This document shows positions 1-7,483 of a stretch of DNA of 20,773 bases, piece after piece. How positions within the stretch are numbered: position 1 is the stretch's first letter; each line of letters opens with the position of its first letter. The notes beneath the pieces were generated by a model, which saw only the letters and a list, made by a program, of their open reading frames with translations, did not search any database and was not told the origin of the DNA. The DNA is from a virus, in the IMG/VR virus record IMGVR_UViG_3300035698_019614, positions 1 through 20,773 of that record; one strand, written 5' to 3'. The translations under genes and the position numbers were made by a program.

Positions 1-1
1 A

Positions 2-307
2 ACAATGGCTGTTACTTGCACGCTTAATTCTGATTTGTTGGTGACTGCTACCGTAATAGTAAGAAACACACACGGTTCCACTTTCAAATTAATTGATTTG
101 AGAGTAAGGGTTGGCGGTTGAACAACATTAGCGGGAACATCGTATAACGTACATATACGACCATCATCCGTTCAATCCGTGGTATTACAATTTTTAGATA
201 CAGTACACACCACAGGCCCTTCATATACGATAGAGGCTTTTAGTAATGATGCGGCTTATGTACGTGTGGAAGAAAGAACCTTGTCTTGTGTGGAGTTATT
301 AAAATGA
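2..307 (+). CDS. C-terminal part of a structural/tail-type protein, with an in-frame TGA
   Basis: The frame is open from the left window edge to a TGA at 305-307, except for one internal TGA at 119-121. The segments before and after that TGA read as one protein: a beta-rich, Val/Thr-rich chain with a VRVGG stretch before the stop, then TTLAGTSYNVHI, VVLQFLDTV, GPSYTIEAF and a VEERTLSCVELLK end. That kind of ending is common in tail-fibre or other virion proteins, but no family can be named firmly. No ATG and no ribosome site follows the internal stop, so a separate downstream gene is unlikely. The stop at 305-307 overlaps the next ATG (304) as ATGA, which supports this frame as the real upstream neighbour. 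The internal TGA could be a Trp codon changed by mutation or error, or a leaky stop, since it is followed by A. Confidence 0.5.
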
Positions 308-621
308 GTGGTAAAAATTATCTTATATATAAAAAAACAACTGGTGAAATTATTCGTAGTGTAGGATGCATTCCTGCTGATATAGAAAGAAATGTAATGG
401 AGGGTGAAGCTTTCATAGAGGGGAGAGTGGATCAAAAAAGAAATAAGATTGTAAACAAAAAAATCGTTTCCAAATCAGCGGCAGAATTAAAGTTGGTTGA
501 TGACGATGAAAATATGTTTCCTACAATAGACACGATAACACAAAATCTAATGGATGAGGCAAAAGCAGAAGCCCCAAAATTACATGCTTTGTTAGTACAT
601 ATAGGGGTAATTTTAGAGTAA
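304..621 (+). CDS. Small tail-associated-like hypothetical protein (105 aa)
   Basis: The start is the ATG at 304, which overlaps the upstream TGA; the frame also extends to a GTG at 286, but the overlap decides the start. The N-terminal part (YLIYKKTTGEIIRSVGC, then GEAFIEGRVD and NKIVNKKIV at about residues 35-55) resembles the short opening domain seen in many phage tail-fibre and tail-assembly proteins, where a value is read out of a TG-I pattern followed by a GEA-EG turn. The second half is helical and acidic. No catalytic motif or membrane segment is visible. It lies between a structural protein and the glycan cassette, so a virion or tail role is an inference from resemblance and position. 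Confidence 0.65.
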   Translation: MSGKNYLIYKKTTGEIIRSVGCIPADIERNVMEGEAFIEGRVDQKRNKIVNKKIVSKSAAELKLVDDDENMFPTIDTITQNLMDEAKAEAPKLHALLVHIGVILE

Positions 622-643
622 CAACAAGAGAGGCAGTATTCCA

Positions 644-1321
644 ATGGAAAGGGATGAAGTTTTTATAGTCGGCGGTGGTCCAAGTCTAAAAGATTTTGAC
701 TTCAATAGGTTGAAAGACAAGACAACTATTGTTACCAATGTAGCGATATTTGATGTCCCCAATCCGGATTATTTCATCACGGTCGATTATACTTTTACGC
801 ATAAGATTAGAACCAAACGAGAAATGTTTTTGTCCGCACCATGTAACAAAATATTTGTTGCCGACTTTTCGACCGGCTCTTTGGAGAAAGATGAACAAGG
901 TGTTATTAGGGATACCAGATTCAAATTACAATATAAGCTTCGAGATTTTCATCAAGTAATAACAGCGAAAAAATCAGAGGGTATGGGATTATCCTTTGAT
1001 GATTTTAGAACGGGTTTGAATTCCGGTTTTTGTGCTTTACAATTGGCGGTTCTTCTTGGTTATAAAAATATATATTTGTTGGGTATAGACCTAACCTTTG
1101 ACATACTACAACAATCTCATTATCACACGAAGTACAAAGTTAAAAAATTAAAATTCAACAGGAACCTTAAAAAATACTTTGAATATTTCAAATTAGGTTT
1201 AACAGAATTAAAAGAAATGAAACCAGATACAAAAGTCTTTTCTTGTTGTAAAGGAAGTCCATTGAATAACGTTATTGAGTATAAAGGAATTGATAAAATT
1301 ATTGAAAAGGTAGAAAAATGA
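644..1321 (+). CDS. MptE/DUF115- or GT42-like protein (225 aa)
   Basis: The N-terminus has a glycine-rich nucleotide loop (VGGGPSL, residues 9-15) after a hydrophobic strand, and a later block at about 125-150 (LNSGFCALQLAVLLGY, then IYLLGIDL). Both are hallmarks of the DUF115 / MptE-like fold and of the related GT42 sialyltransferase-like proteins, which bind a nucleotide-activated donor. In phages and flagellar glycosylation clusters such proteins are linked to glycan or nonulosonic-acid transfer. The ATG at 644 has a purine-rich site (AGAGAGG) about 10 bases upstream. The gene opens the cassette and its TGA overlaps the next ATG (ATGA). Donor and acceptor are unknown. Assignment to the superfamily is fairly secure; the reaction is inferred. 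Confidence 0.75.
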   Translation: MERDEVFIVGGGPSLKDFDFNRLKDKTTIVTNVAIFDVPNPDYFITVDYTFTHKIRTKREMFLSAPCNKIFVADFSTGSLEKDEQGVIRDTRFKLQYKLRDFHQVITAKKSEGMGLSFDDFRTGLNSGFCALQLAVLLGYKNIYLLGIDLTFDILQQSHYHTKYKVKKLKFNRNLKKYFEYFKLGLTELKEMKPDTKVFSCCKGSPLNNVIEYKGIDKIIEKVEK

Positions 1322-2208
1322 AAGGGTATTATGAAACTGGAGCCGGCAAAGCAAGTGGGTGTTGCAAGCCTCATACATCTGTTTTTAAGACTACAATGTT
1401 TGGAACTTTTAATATACGAGTTCCAGGTTGTAGGATAACAAATCACGAACCTTCGATTGCGACAGACAAGAAGTCCTACTGGTTTATTGAAATAAAAAGA
1501 AAGGAACGTTCTTGGTTCGGTTGGGCTATTAGGGACCATACTAGCAAACAGTGTGATAATCTTTTAGAAGTGTTAACAAAAGAAAAGTTACCTGAAATAT
1601 TAAAAGAGGGTTCATTAGAAATTATCATCCATAAACATTGGTCCGATTCAAAAATTAAAAAGTGGGCTGATGTAACGTATTGGTTTGAGACTTTTCCTTT
1701 CACGCCTCACCCCAAGGCCGACAGTAATTATGTTTGGGACGCAATTAATAAAATAGATTGGAGCGGTCAAACCGTTTATGACGTAGGAAGTCACTATGGT
1801 TTCTTTTCGTTTAAGGCTAGTGAAAATGGGGCCATAGTTATCGGATATGAGCCCAACAAAAAAACTATAGCGACAGCGAAAATAATACAGAGCAACATAA
1901 TTCACCAAGACGTAGAATTCATAAATAGTCCCAATATAGGACTGTTAAAGCAGCCTTTCGATATTACCCTATACTTGAGCGTTCATCATCAACCGGACCC
2001 AAGCTATGAGCATTTAGAAACAACGATACAAACGTTGAAACAGCGTACTAAAAAACACGTGTTTGTAGAATTAATAATGCCCCCTTTGTTTCCTGTAAAA
2101 AGTTCCTTGACGGAAAAGGATATTGATGGTATTGTAGGTGGGGAAGTATTAAGCAAGTACAAACACAGGACACGTGGACATAGAAAAATATATTGGATAA
2201 AAAAATGA
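1318..2208 (+). CDS. Class I SAM-dependent methyltransferase, FkbM-like, with extra N-terminal region (296 aa)
   Basis: The methyltransferase part starts near residue 140. VYDVGSHYGFFSF (153-165) is the SAM-binding motif I (usually DxGxxxG, here DVGSHYG), and IGYEP (about 175-179) supplies the acidic residue for the ribose. LYLSVHHQPDP is a plausible motif IV. This spacing fits FkbM-type sugar methyltransferases. The first 135 residues are an unrecognised, Cys- and Trp-containing domain, with GCCKPH near residue 14 and a fold that may handle the substrate. The start ATG overlaps the previous TGA and the stop overlaps the next ATG, so it is co-translated with glycosyltransferases. O-methylation of a glycan is the natural inference; the substrate is not visible. 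Confidence 0.75.
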   Translation: MKGYYETGAGKASGCCKPHTSVFKTTMFGTFNIRVPGCRITNHEPSIATDKKSYWFIEIKRKERSWFGWAIRDHTSKQCDNLLEVLTKEKLPEILKEGSLEIIIHKHWSDSKIKKWADVTYWFETFPFTPHPKADSNYVWDAINKIDWSGQTVYDVGSHYGFFSFKASENGAIVIGYEPNKKTIATAKIIQSNIIHQDVEFINSPNIGLLKQPFDITLYLSVHHQPDPSYEHLETTIQTLKQRTKKHVFVELIMPPLFPVKSSLTEKDIDGIVGGEVLSKYKHRTRGHRKIYWIKK

Positions 2209-2876
2209 AGGTAAGTGTTTTAATTCCTACATATAATCGAGCCGAGTATTTACGACATTGTTTACGTTCCATACTTTGTCAAACTTATAAAGATTTGGAT
2301 GTGATCGTTTACGATGATGGTTCTACTGATGAGACGGAAAGTTTGATTAAAAAAATTAATGATGGTCGTATTCGTTATTATAAAAACAATACTAATGATG
2401 GTGTAAGTGTTGCTAGGAATGCTTTGCTTGATTTGGTGAAGACACCTGTAGCGTGTTGGCAGGATTCCGATGATATGTCCAATACGAAAAGAATTGAAAT
2501 ACAATTACAAGCGTTAAAAGAAAACAAAGGCAGATACATTACGACTAATCATATCAGACTCACTCCTCAAAACGAATGTGAATGTTTTGGCAATCCTATT
2601 ATTAATAAACAAGATAGGGGAGGCTCTTTTGCTTCCATTATGTTTGAAGTAGAAAAACTTCCGAATTTTATAAATGGTGTAGATTGTGGTGGTGAGGATG
2701 TCGAGTGGGTTTATGATATAAAAAAACAGGGACGTTCTCAGATCAATATTCCAGAGCGTTTATACTACATAAGACATTCGAACAATGATAGGATAGGCCG
2801 TTTGAAAAAAAAGGATTCAGAAAAAAGAAAAGCTTCGAATTTGAAAAGAAAAGAATACAGGGAGTGTAATGAGTAA
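2205..2876 (+). CDS. GT2-family glycosyltransferase (223 aa)
   Basis: This is a GT-A fold family 2 enzyme. VSVLIPTYNRAEYL (3-16) is the opening nucleotide-sugar binding strand, YDDGSTD (36-42) is the uridine-contacting loop, GVSVARN (66-72) is the conserved helix start, and DSDD (87-90) is the metal-binding DxD site. The protein is short (typical GT2 domains have about 220-260 residues) and has no membrane anchor, so it acts in the cytoplasm or on virion parts. The ATG at 2205 overlaps the upstream TGA at 2206-2208; a TTG at 2193 is open but not needed. The C-terminus is strongly basic. The sugar cannot be predicted. Confidence 0.9.
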   Translation: MKVSVLIPTYNRAEYLRHCLRSILCQTYKDLDVIVYDDGSTDETESLIKKINDGRIRYYKNNTNDGVSVARNALLDLVKTPVACWQDSDDMSNTKRIEIQLQALKENKGRYITTNHIRLTPQNECECFGNPIINKQDRGGSFASIMFEVEKLPNFINGVDCGGEDVEWVYDIKKQGRSQINIPERLYYIRHSNNDRIGRLKKKDSEKRKASNLKRKEYRECNE

Positions 2877-3627
2877 TATCTCTATATGTTTAACGTTTAA
2901 GAATCGTGCTAAGTATTTAGAGCGTTGTTTTGAAAATTTATCACGACAAAATTTTGATTGTAAAAAGATTGAAATATGCGTAGCTGATGGTGGTTCTAAT
3001 GATTCCTGGTTGTCTGTTATAGATAATTGGTATTCAAATTTTTATCAAATAAAAACCGCTTTTTGTGATCGGGAAATGTTGCCTTTTAAGGTCGCTTCTA
3101 ATTGTCCTGCTTGTGATAGAAATTCCTTAATATGTAATATGCCGTCATTCGAAAACGTAATGGTAACTGATCCAGAAATAACTTTTCCGGATAAAAATAA
3201 TTTGATAAAGGTTGTATCGGATTTACAAAATAAAGATATTTTATTATATCACAAAGCCAATCTTTTAGATCCACAGGGAAACAATACCCGTGTAATTAAT
3301 TTTGGTGGTTATTGTTTAGCTTTTAACAAAACCGCTTTTATAAAAAATGGCGGCTTTGACGAAAGGTACGCATTAGGTTTCGCCGGTGAAGACAGTTACT
3401 TTATTTGGTGGTGGAAAAATAATAGCGTAACGAAACAAGCTTCAAGTATAGTCAATCATAACTATCATCCGTCCCCATCAGACAATCTCGTTTACCAAAA
3501 ATTACGAAAAGAATATACCATACCGCTTCACAATAGTTTGAAACAAAAAAATGAACACCCAAACAAGAGTAACAACAAATGGCAAAGGCCTGAGATGTTA
3601 AAGGATGTAAAAATATGGAAGATATAA
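2869..3627 (+). CDS. GT2/GT7-C-like glycosyltransferase (252 aa)
   Basis: The N-terminus is GT2-like: ISICLTFKNRAKYL (4-17), then VADGGSNDSW (38-47). At the usual DxD position there is TDPEITFP (100-107), so the metal site would be DxE. At about 145-177 there is a block GGYCLAFNK, NGGFDERY and GFAGEDSYF, the galactosyltransferase/GalNAc-transferase C-terminal (GT7-C) signature that binds the acceptor; GED is the likely catalytic acid region. NCPACDRN (79-86) is an added Cys pair of unknown role. The start overlaps the end of the previous gene by 8 bases and the stop overlaps the next start. Glycosyltransferase identity is secure; the linkage is not. Confidence 0.85.
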   Translation: MSNISICLTFKNRAKYLERCFENLSRQNFDCKKIEICVADGGSNDSWLSVIDNWYSNFYQIKTAFCDREMLPFKVASNCPACDRNSLICNMPSFENVMVTDPEITFPDKNNLIKVVSDLQNKDILLYHKANLLDPQGNNTRVINFGGYCLAFNKTAFIKNGGFDERYALGFAGEDSYFIWWWKNNSVTKQASSIVNHNYHPSPSDNLVYQKLRKEYTIPLHNSLKQKNEHPNKSNNKWQRPEMLKDVKIWKI

Positions 3628-4361
3628 CTGTACATTGTATGGTAAGAAATGAACCGTTTGTATATTACGCTGTGAAATCGGTTTATAGCTATGTCAGTAG
3701 AATTTTATTATATGATACCGATTCTTACGATGAACATACATTGGAAGATATAGAAAAATTATTGGATGAGGACTACGATAATAAAATAACTTTTGATCGG
3801 TGTCCTATTGATGTGGATGAAACCTTATGGGATGCTAACAATTATAAACGAATGAAAAAAGAGCACGCCGGTAAAAAGGGAAAATGGAGTGTTCGAAAAA
3901 AAATGATAGAAGACACCGACACTAAGTTTTTTATTATTTTAGACGGAGATGAAGTTCATTACAGACATACGATGAAGGCTTTTCAAGATTGTGCTGTCAA
4001 TTGGAAAAAAGGCATGGTTTGCGGTTTCGTTCCTTTGATTTGGTTCTCTGATATGGATAATGTGTTTCGTACTTCCAGAAGCGGTAGAATGTTTCTAACA
4101 GAGGGTACGGATGTGAATACTTGTATTCCTGGTGAGATACATTTACATAAATTTACAAAAGAAATAATAGCCAGAGCCGCACCATACTCTTTCGATGTTC
4201 CGGATGTTTTTCCTTTCGCACATTTCGAAACATTCTTAAAACCGTGGAGAAGAAATCTCGCTGAGTATGATATTAAATTATTTCAAGGTGTTTTACCTGA
4301 AGTGATGATAGACAATCCCTACTATGTAGAGAGGTTCATAGAAGAAAATGGAAAAAAATAA
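3615..4361 (+). CDS. GT2-like glycosyltransferase (248 aa)
   Basis: The opening TVHCMVRNEPFVYYAVKS (5-22) is the pattern of GT2-like proteins that begin with a strand and a conserved RNE. It is followed by LLYDTDSYDE (31-40) and by LDGDEV (109-114), a DxD metal site at the expected distance. A Trp-rich centre (PLIWFSD) and HLHKF near residue 178 may form the acceptor site. The first 13 bases overlap the preceding gene and the last 14 overlap the next, so translation is coupled. It differs strongly from the two upstream GT2 genes, so it is not a recent duplicate. Substrate unknown. Confidence 0.8.
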   Translation: MEDITVHCMVRNEPFVYYAVKSVYSYVSRILLYDTDSYDEHTLEDIEKLLDEDYDNKITFDRCPIDVDETLWDANNYKRMKKEHAGKKGKWSVRKKMIEDTDTKFFIILDGDEVHYRHTMKAFQDCAVNWKKGMVCGFVPLIWFSDMDNVFRTSRSGRMFLTEGTDVNTCIPGEIHLHKFTKEIIARAAPYSFDVPDVFPFAHFETFLKPWRRNLAEYDIKLFQGVLPEVMIDNPYYVERFIEENGKK

Positions 4362-4917
4362 AGCAGAGAAATTTATAGCAGCAACACCTTTATGGTCGAT
4401 TCAAAGATTGATCCGATTGGCTTCCTTGTATGACAATGTTCTTGATATCGGCTGTGGGACGGGGAAATTTATAAAACAGGTTTCCGCCAAGAATCGTCGT
4501 GGCGTTGATGCGTTTCAGCCGGTGATATATAAAGCTAGTGAAAGTAATAATGGTGTTAAATTTTATTGTTACGACTTGTTAAACTTTCCGACATTGTCTA
4601 TTCATAATGCTGTAGAATGTATAACGGGCGTGGATATAATTGAACATTTTGAAAAAGATATAGCTTTGGATATTATTAAGAAATGCGAACATGCTGCGAG
4701 TGATTGCGTTGCTTTTTTTATTCCCGTTGGAAACCATCCCCAAACGAAAGATGATAGAGGTTTTGGCAATAACGAATACCAAACACATCGTAGCTCTTGG
4801 TATCCAAACGACATGATAAAATTAGGATATAAAGTTTTTCATTATCCGGAATGGCATAAAAATATTAAACTGCCAAAAGAAAAAGGAGCAATGTTTTGCG
4901 TAAAAATATTGGGTTAG
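4348..4917 (+). CDS. Class I SAM-dependent methyltransferase, Methyltransf_11/23-like (189 aa)
   Basis: VLDIGCGTGKF (31-41) is a textbook SAM motif I (DxGxGxG). GVDAF follows at about 52-56 as motif II, and CITGVDIIEHFEKD near 90-104 is the motif IV region with the DxxEH pattern of Methyltransf_11/23 proteins acting on small molecules or sugars. There are no membrane segments. It overlaps its neighbours by 14 bases upstream and 22 downstream. Together with the FkbM-like gene at 1318-2208 it gives the cassette two unrelated methyltransferases. Methylation of a glycan or its precursor is inferred from context only. Confidence 0.85.
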   Translation: MEKNKAEKFIAATPLWSIQRLIRLASLYDNVLDIGCGTGKFIKQVSAKNRRGVDAFQPVIYKASESNNGVKFYCYDLLNFPTLSIHNAVECITGVDIIEHFEKDIALDIIKKCEHAASDCVAFFIPVGNHPQTKDDRGFGNNEYQTHRSSWYPNDMIKLGYKVFHYPEWHKNIKLPKEKGAMFCVKILG

Positions 4918-6029
4918 ATATACAAACGAATACCTATCACCCGTTCAACAGCGGGAAGATATTAGTCCATGGTCAAAGAATGGAAGCTATTGTAAACGAA
5001 CAATACATGACGCCCATTGTTTTGAATTTAGATGTAAGCGGTCGGTGTCAGTATCATTGTACTCATTGTCACCATCGTCGTAAACAAGTGAAAAATAAAC
5101 TATTGCCGGATTTGGATGTACGGTTGGCGAATACTCTGCCCTATTTTTTACGTGAATGGGAAATTAAAAGTACAAAAGTAAAAGGTTGTTGTATCGTAGG
5201 CAGCCAAGGGGATGCTTTATTATACCCTCATTTACCTAAACTTTTAAGAGGTTTACACCATAACAATATTCAAATTGGTTTGGTTACTAATGGATACGGT
5301 TACAATGATATGCTTTTAGACTATGCCGCTTTCTATTGTTTGTTCAATGGGTTTAGTATGGATGCCGGTACGGCTAAAGGTTATCAAAAGGTTAAAAATT
5401 GTCCTAAAGATGCTTGGAAAAAAGTTCTTAATAATATTACCCAACTCACCTCCATTATAAGAAAAAATAAATTGAGGAATGATGTAGGTTGGAAAATTCT
5501 TATTTTGCCTGATACATACAAAGAGATATACGAGAGTTGTAAAATTGCGAAAGAAGCGGGATGTCGTTATGTACAAATACGTCCCGCTGACCTACCTGAA
5601 GAAATGATTCAAAGGATAGATATTAATTCGGTAGAAGAACAAATACAAAGAGCCATCGAAGATTTGGAAGTGCCGAATGAATTCGAGATTGTAGGTGTTC
5701 GTCATAAATTTACTTTGGACCTAAAACAAGTGCTTCCCGCTTATTGCTATCTCACGCCATTGACGGTGACTATTACAAGTGACGGAAAAGCTTATGCTTG
5801 CGTTGATAGACGTTGCGATGAAAATACTTTAATAGCCGATTGCGGTAAAGGGGGATGGTCTGCGTTGAAGGATAAATGGGGTAGTGCCGATCATATATCC
5901 ATCGTACATGATGTTATAAATAATAAAGGGAAAGGTCCCAGTTGCTCCATTCGTTGTTCTAATTATGGTTATGATAAATACTTCTTAAACTATTTTGTTG
6001 ATGACAAAGTAGATAGGAATATGATTTGA
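4896..6029 (+). CDS. Radical SAM protein with SPASM/twitch-like C-terminal cysteines (377 aa)
   Basis: NLDVSGRCQYHCTHCHHRR carries the CxxxCxxC motif (C51, C55, C58) that ligates the SAM-cleaving 4Fe-4S cluster. GSQGDALLYPH and GLVTNGYG follow as the GGE-like and beta-strand motifs of the partial TIM barrel. Near the C-terminus are further cysteines (the YCYLTP, YACVDRRC, ADCGKGG region, then C350 and C354 in CSIRC), an arrangement like SPASM or twitch domains that hold auxiliary clusters. The start is a TTG at 4896: an AAGGAG site (4883-4888) sits 7 bases upstream, ideal spacing, and the next in-frame ATG is about 28 codons on. Such enzymes modify peptides or carbohydrates by radical chemistry, for example epimerisation, dehydrogenation or cross-linking. 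It lies between a methyltransferase and a glycosyltransferase, so a sugar or virion-protein substrate is inferred. Confidence 0.85.
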   Translation: MRKNIGLDIQTNTYHPFNSGKILVHGQRMEAIVNEQYMTPIVLNLDVSGRCQYHCTHCHHRRKQVKNKLLPDLDVRLANTLPYFLREWEIKSTKVKGCCIVGSQGDALLYPHLPKLLRGLHHNNIQIGLVTNGYGYNDMLLDYAAFYCLFNGFSMDAGTAKGYQKVKNCPKDAWKKVLNNITQLTSIIRKNKLRNDVGWKILILPDTYKEIYESCKIAKEAGCRYVQIRPADLPEEMIQRIDINSVEEQIQRAIEDLEVPNEFEIVGVRHKFTLDLKQVLPAYCYLTPLTVTITSDGKAYACVDRRCDENTLIADCGKGGWSALKDKWGSADHISIVHDVINNKGKGPSCSIRCSNYGYDKYFLNYFVDDKVDRNMI

Positions 6030-6607
6030 TGTGTTATATTGTAGTTGGCTATTATACTAAAAAAACTTTGTACGAAAAGAAGGCACGTGTCTTAATAAAT
6101 TCCCTTGAAAGATTTTCTGTGCCCTATCATGTGGAGGCTGTTGAGAATTTAGGGGACTGGTATAAGAACACCAACTACAAACCAACGTTCTTAAAACGGA
6201 TGCTATTGAAGTTTCCAGGTTCTAATATCGTATATGTAGATTGTGATGCTGAATTTTTACGATACCCTGTGTTATTTGATACCTTTGATGCGAACGTTGG
6301 TGTTTACGTTTTTGATCGAAGTTGCTACCATAAAAGCGTTGTGGGCACGGAAGTGTTAAGCGGTACTATCTTTTTGAAGAACAATAAAGAGGTTTTTACA
6401 TTAATAGAAAAATGGGAAAAAGAATGTCAAGATAATCCCAGAGTTTGGGATCAGAAATCTTTAGAAAAAATATTGGATGGGAATTACGAATTGTTGCCAG
6501 GTGAGTATTGTAAAATATTTGATCGAATGTTAGAGGTAAAAAATCCGGTCATCGTACATTATCAAGCATCCAGAATAGTGAGGCAACAAAAAGGGTGTTT
6601 GACTTGA
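6029..6607 (+). CDS. GT8/nucleotide-diphospho-sugar transferase-like protein (192 aa)
   Basis: The protein starts with a strand (CYIVVGYYT), has KPTFLKRMLLKFPG at about 51-64, then IVYVDCDAEFLRYP with the DxD site DCD at 71-73. After a strand (VLSGTIFLKNN) comes WDQKSL at about 140, the conserved D-Q acceptor motif of GT8/GT77-like transferases that act on hexoses or glycoproteins. The ATG at 6029 shares a base with the previous TGA (TGATG); the TTG three bases earlier is also open but less likely. It is the last gene of the cassette and a hairpin terminator follows at once. Confidence 0.8.
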   Translation: MCYIVVGYYTKKTLYEKKARVLINSLERFSVPYHVEAVENLGDWYKNTNYKPTFLKRMLLKFPGSNIVYVDCDAEFLRYPVLFDTFDANVGVYVFDRSCYHKSVVGTEVLSGTIFLKNNKEVFTLIEKWEKECQDNPRVWDQKSLEKILDGNYELLPGEYCKIFDRMLEVKNPVIVHYQASRIVRQQKGCLT

Positions 6608-6610
6608 TAT

Positions 6611-6676
6611 GGAAGTGGCTCAGGGTCCTTTCCAACAGCTTTTGCCGGCTGCCAACTCCAGAGCACTTCCTTTTTT
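6611..6676 (+). terminator. Hairpin terminator at the convergent junction (element E1)
   Basis: GGAAGTG (6611-6617) pairs with CACTTCC (6664-6670), extended by CTC/GAG across a bulged G, and is followed by six T (6671-6676). The loop is long and contains GGTCC, a CAGC/GCTG mini stem (about 6635-6651) and CCAACTC. It follows the last plus-strand gene and its T-run reaches the stop of the facing minus-strand gene. It shares its arrangement and short blocks (GGTCC ... CCAACTC ... CNTTCC then T6) with the element at 15960-16036. Confidence 0.7.
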
Positions 6677-7064
6677 ATGCTAGAATATCGGTAGAAAATC
6701 GGGAACGATTATTGGAACTTATTACATCAGTGCCCTTCATTCTTTCAATAACTTTTTGAGCCAATCGGTAAGAGCCTATATTTTTTTCAACTTCTTTTTT
6801 ACAATCACTTAAAAACAATTGTCCTATATTAGATCCAAGCCATTGAATAACAGATGCCGCAACTGTTGCGTCCCTTTGTGTTATATTGCTTATTGAATCC
6901 ATTCGTTCTTCTGTATTTAATATATGAGCTAAAAAACTAAACTCTGGCCCTTGTGGGTTTTCGTTCACTTTCTCCCATACTTCCGCATATATCTTTTCTT
7001 TTGGATTCCATACAATCCGTCTATCAGCACTTACTCCAACGTGTTTTATTTTTTCCATTTCCAT
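6675..7064 (-). CDS. Hypothetical protein (129 aa)
   Basis: No family recognised. The N-terminus has a beta-rich stretch (VGVSADRRIVWNPKEKIYAEVW), the middle and end are helical (ATVAASVIQWLGSNIGQLF and IGSYRLAQKVIERM), and it looks soluble. It is the last gene of the long minus-strand operon. The start at 7064 follows a GAAAG site; an ATG two codons later would also serve. It lies 4 bases after the 55-aa gene at 7069-7236. No function is inferred. Confidence 0.7.
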   Translation of the reverse strand: MEMEKIKHVGVSADRRIVWNPKEKIYAEVWEKVNENPQGPEFSFLAHILNTEERMDSISNITQRDATVAASVIQWLGSNIGQLFLSDCKKEVEKNIGSYRLAQKVIERMKGTDVISSNNRSRFSTDILA

Positions 7065-7068
7065 AATA

Positions 7069-7236
7069 TTACTTTCTTAAAAGTATATCTAAATATTGCT
7101 GTACGAGTTCAAACGATTGTTCCATTGTGAAGCCCTGCTGAAGTGCCCCGATGTAAATGGTTCTTAAAGCGGGCATGACTTGTTCTTTGATATCCTGAGC
7201 TGCTTGTTCCATTTTACTTATGTCTTTAGCTTCCAT
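7069..7236 (-). CDS. Small hypothetical protein (55 aa)
   Basis: This short frame runs from an ATG at 7236, which shares a base with the stop of the previous gene (TAATG), to a TAA at 7069-7071. The protein begins MEAKDISKMEQAAQD and contains MPALRTIYIGALQQGFTMEQ, ending in YLDILLRK. It is mostly helical and resembles the many short helical phage proteins found near structural or regulatory genes. The tight junctions on both sides are the main support that it is real. Function unknown. Confidence 0.7.
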   Translation of the reverse strand: MEAKDISKMEQAAQDIKEQVMPALRTIYIGALQQGFTMEQSFELVQQYLDILLRK

Positions 7237-7481
7237 TATTTATCCTTTATTAAACGACAAAGCATTTTTAATATGAGGGCTTGGGATTTTCTTATCGCAA
7301 TATGATAGTTGGTCAAATCACCGGAAGTGCTTCCGGTACGGTGTTCTAATGTTTCAATATGTTTTTCTGCTTCACATATCATTTGTTTTCTTTCTTTTTT
7401 ACCTTTTTTGACACTATCTTCTAATTGTTCTTGCCAAGACTTTTTTATAGGTGATGGTGGGTTTGGTTGTTTCTTTCCCAT
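7236..7481 (-). CDS. Hypothetical basic helical protein (81 aa)
   Basis: The protein has a Pro/Lys-rich start (MGKKQPNPPSPIKKSW), then a charged helix (QLEDSVKKGKKERKQMICEAEKHIETLE) and an amphipathic C-terminal helix. No domain recognised. The ATG at 7481 has an AAAGGA site about 14 bases upstream inside the end of the preceding gene, and its TAA overlaps the next ATG. It may be a small nucleic-acid or protein-binding factor, but nothing in the sequence proves this. Confidence 0.7.
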   Translation of the reverse strand: MGKKQPNPPSPIKKSWQEQLEDSVKKGKKERKQMICEAEKHIETLEHRTGSTSGDLTNYHIAIRKSQALILKMLCRLIKDK

Positions 7482-7483
7482 TA

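Noticed and set aside
5316-5576. Minus-strand frames within the plus-strand cassette (for example 5316-5576, 4579-4788, 1123-1539)
   Set aside because: They are antisense to genes with clear catalytic motifs and lack ribosome sites; no protein family is visible in them.
644-6607. Cassette as a DNA-glucosylation or base-hypermodification system
   Set aside because: No AGT/BGT-like glucosyltransferase, dNMP hydroxymethylase or thymidylate-synthase-like gene is present in the window; GT2 and GT8 types with methyltransferases fit glycans better. Not fully excluded.
6611-6676. E1/E2 as tRNA or tmRNA genes
   Set aside because: No T-loop GTTC motif, no anticodon arm spacing and no acceptor CCA; the paired stems with a T-run fit terminators better.
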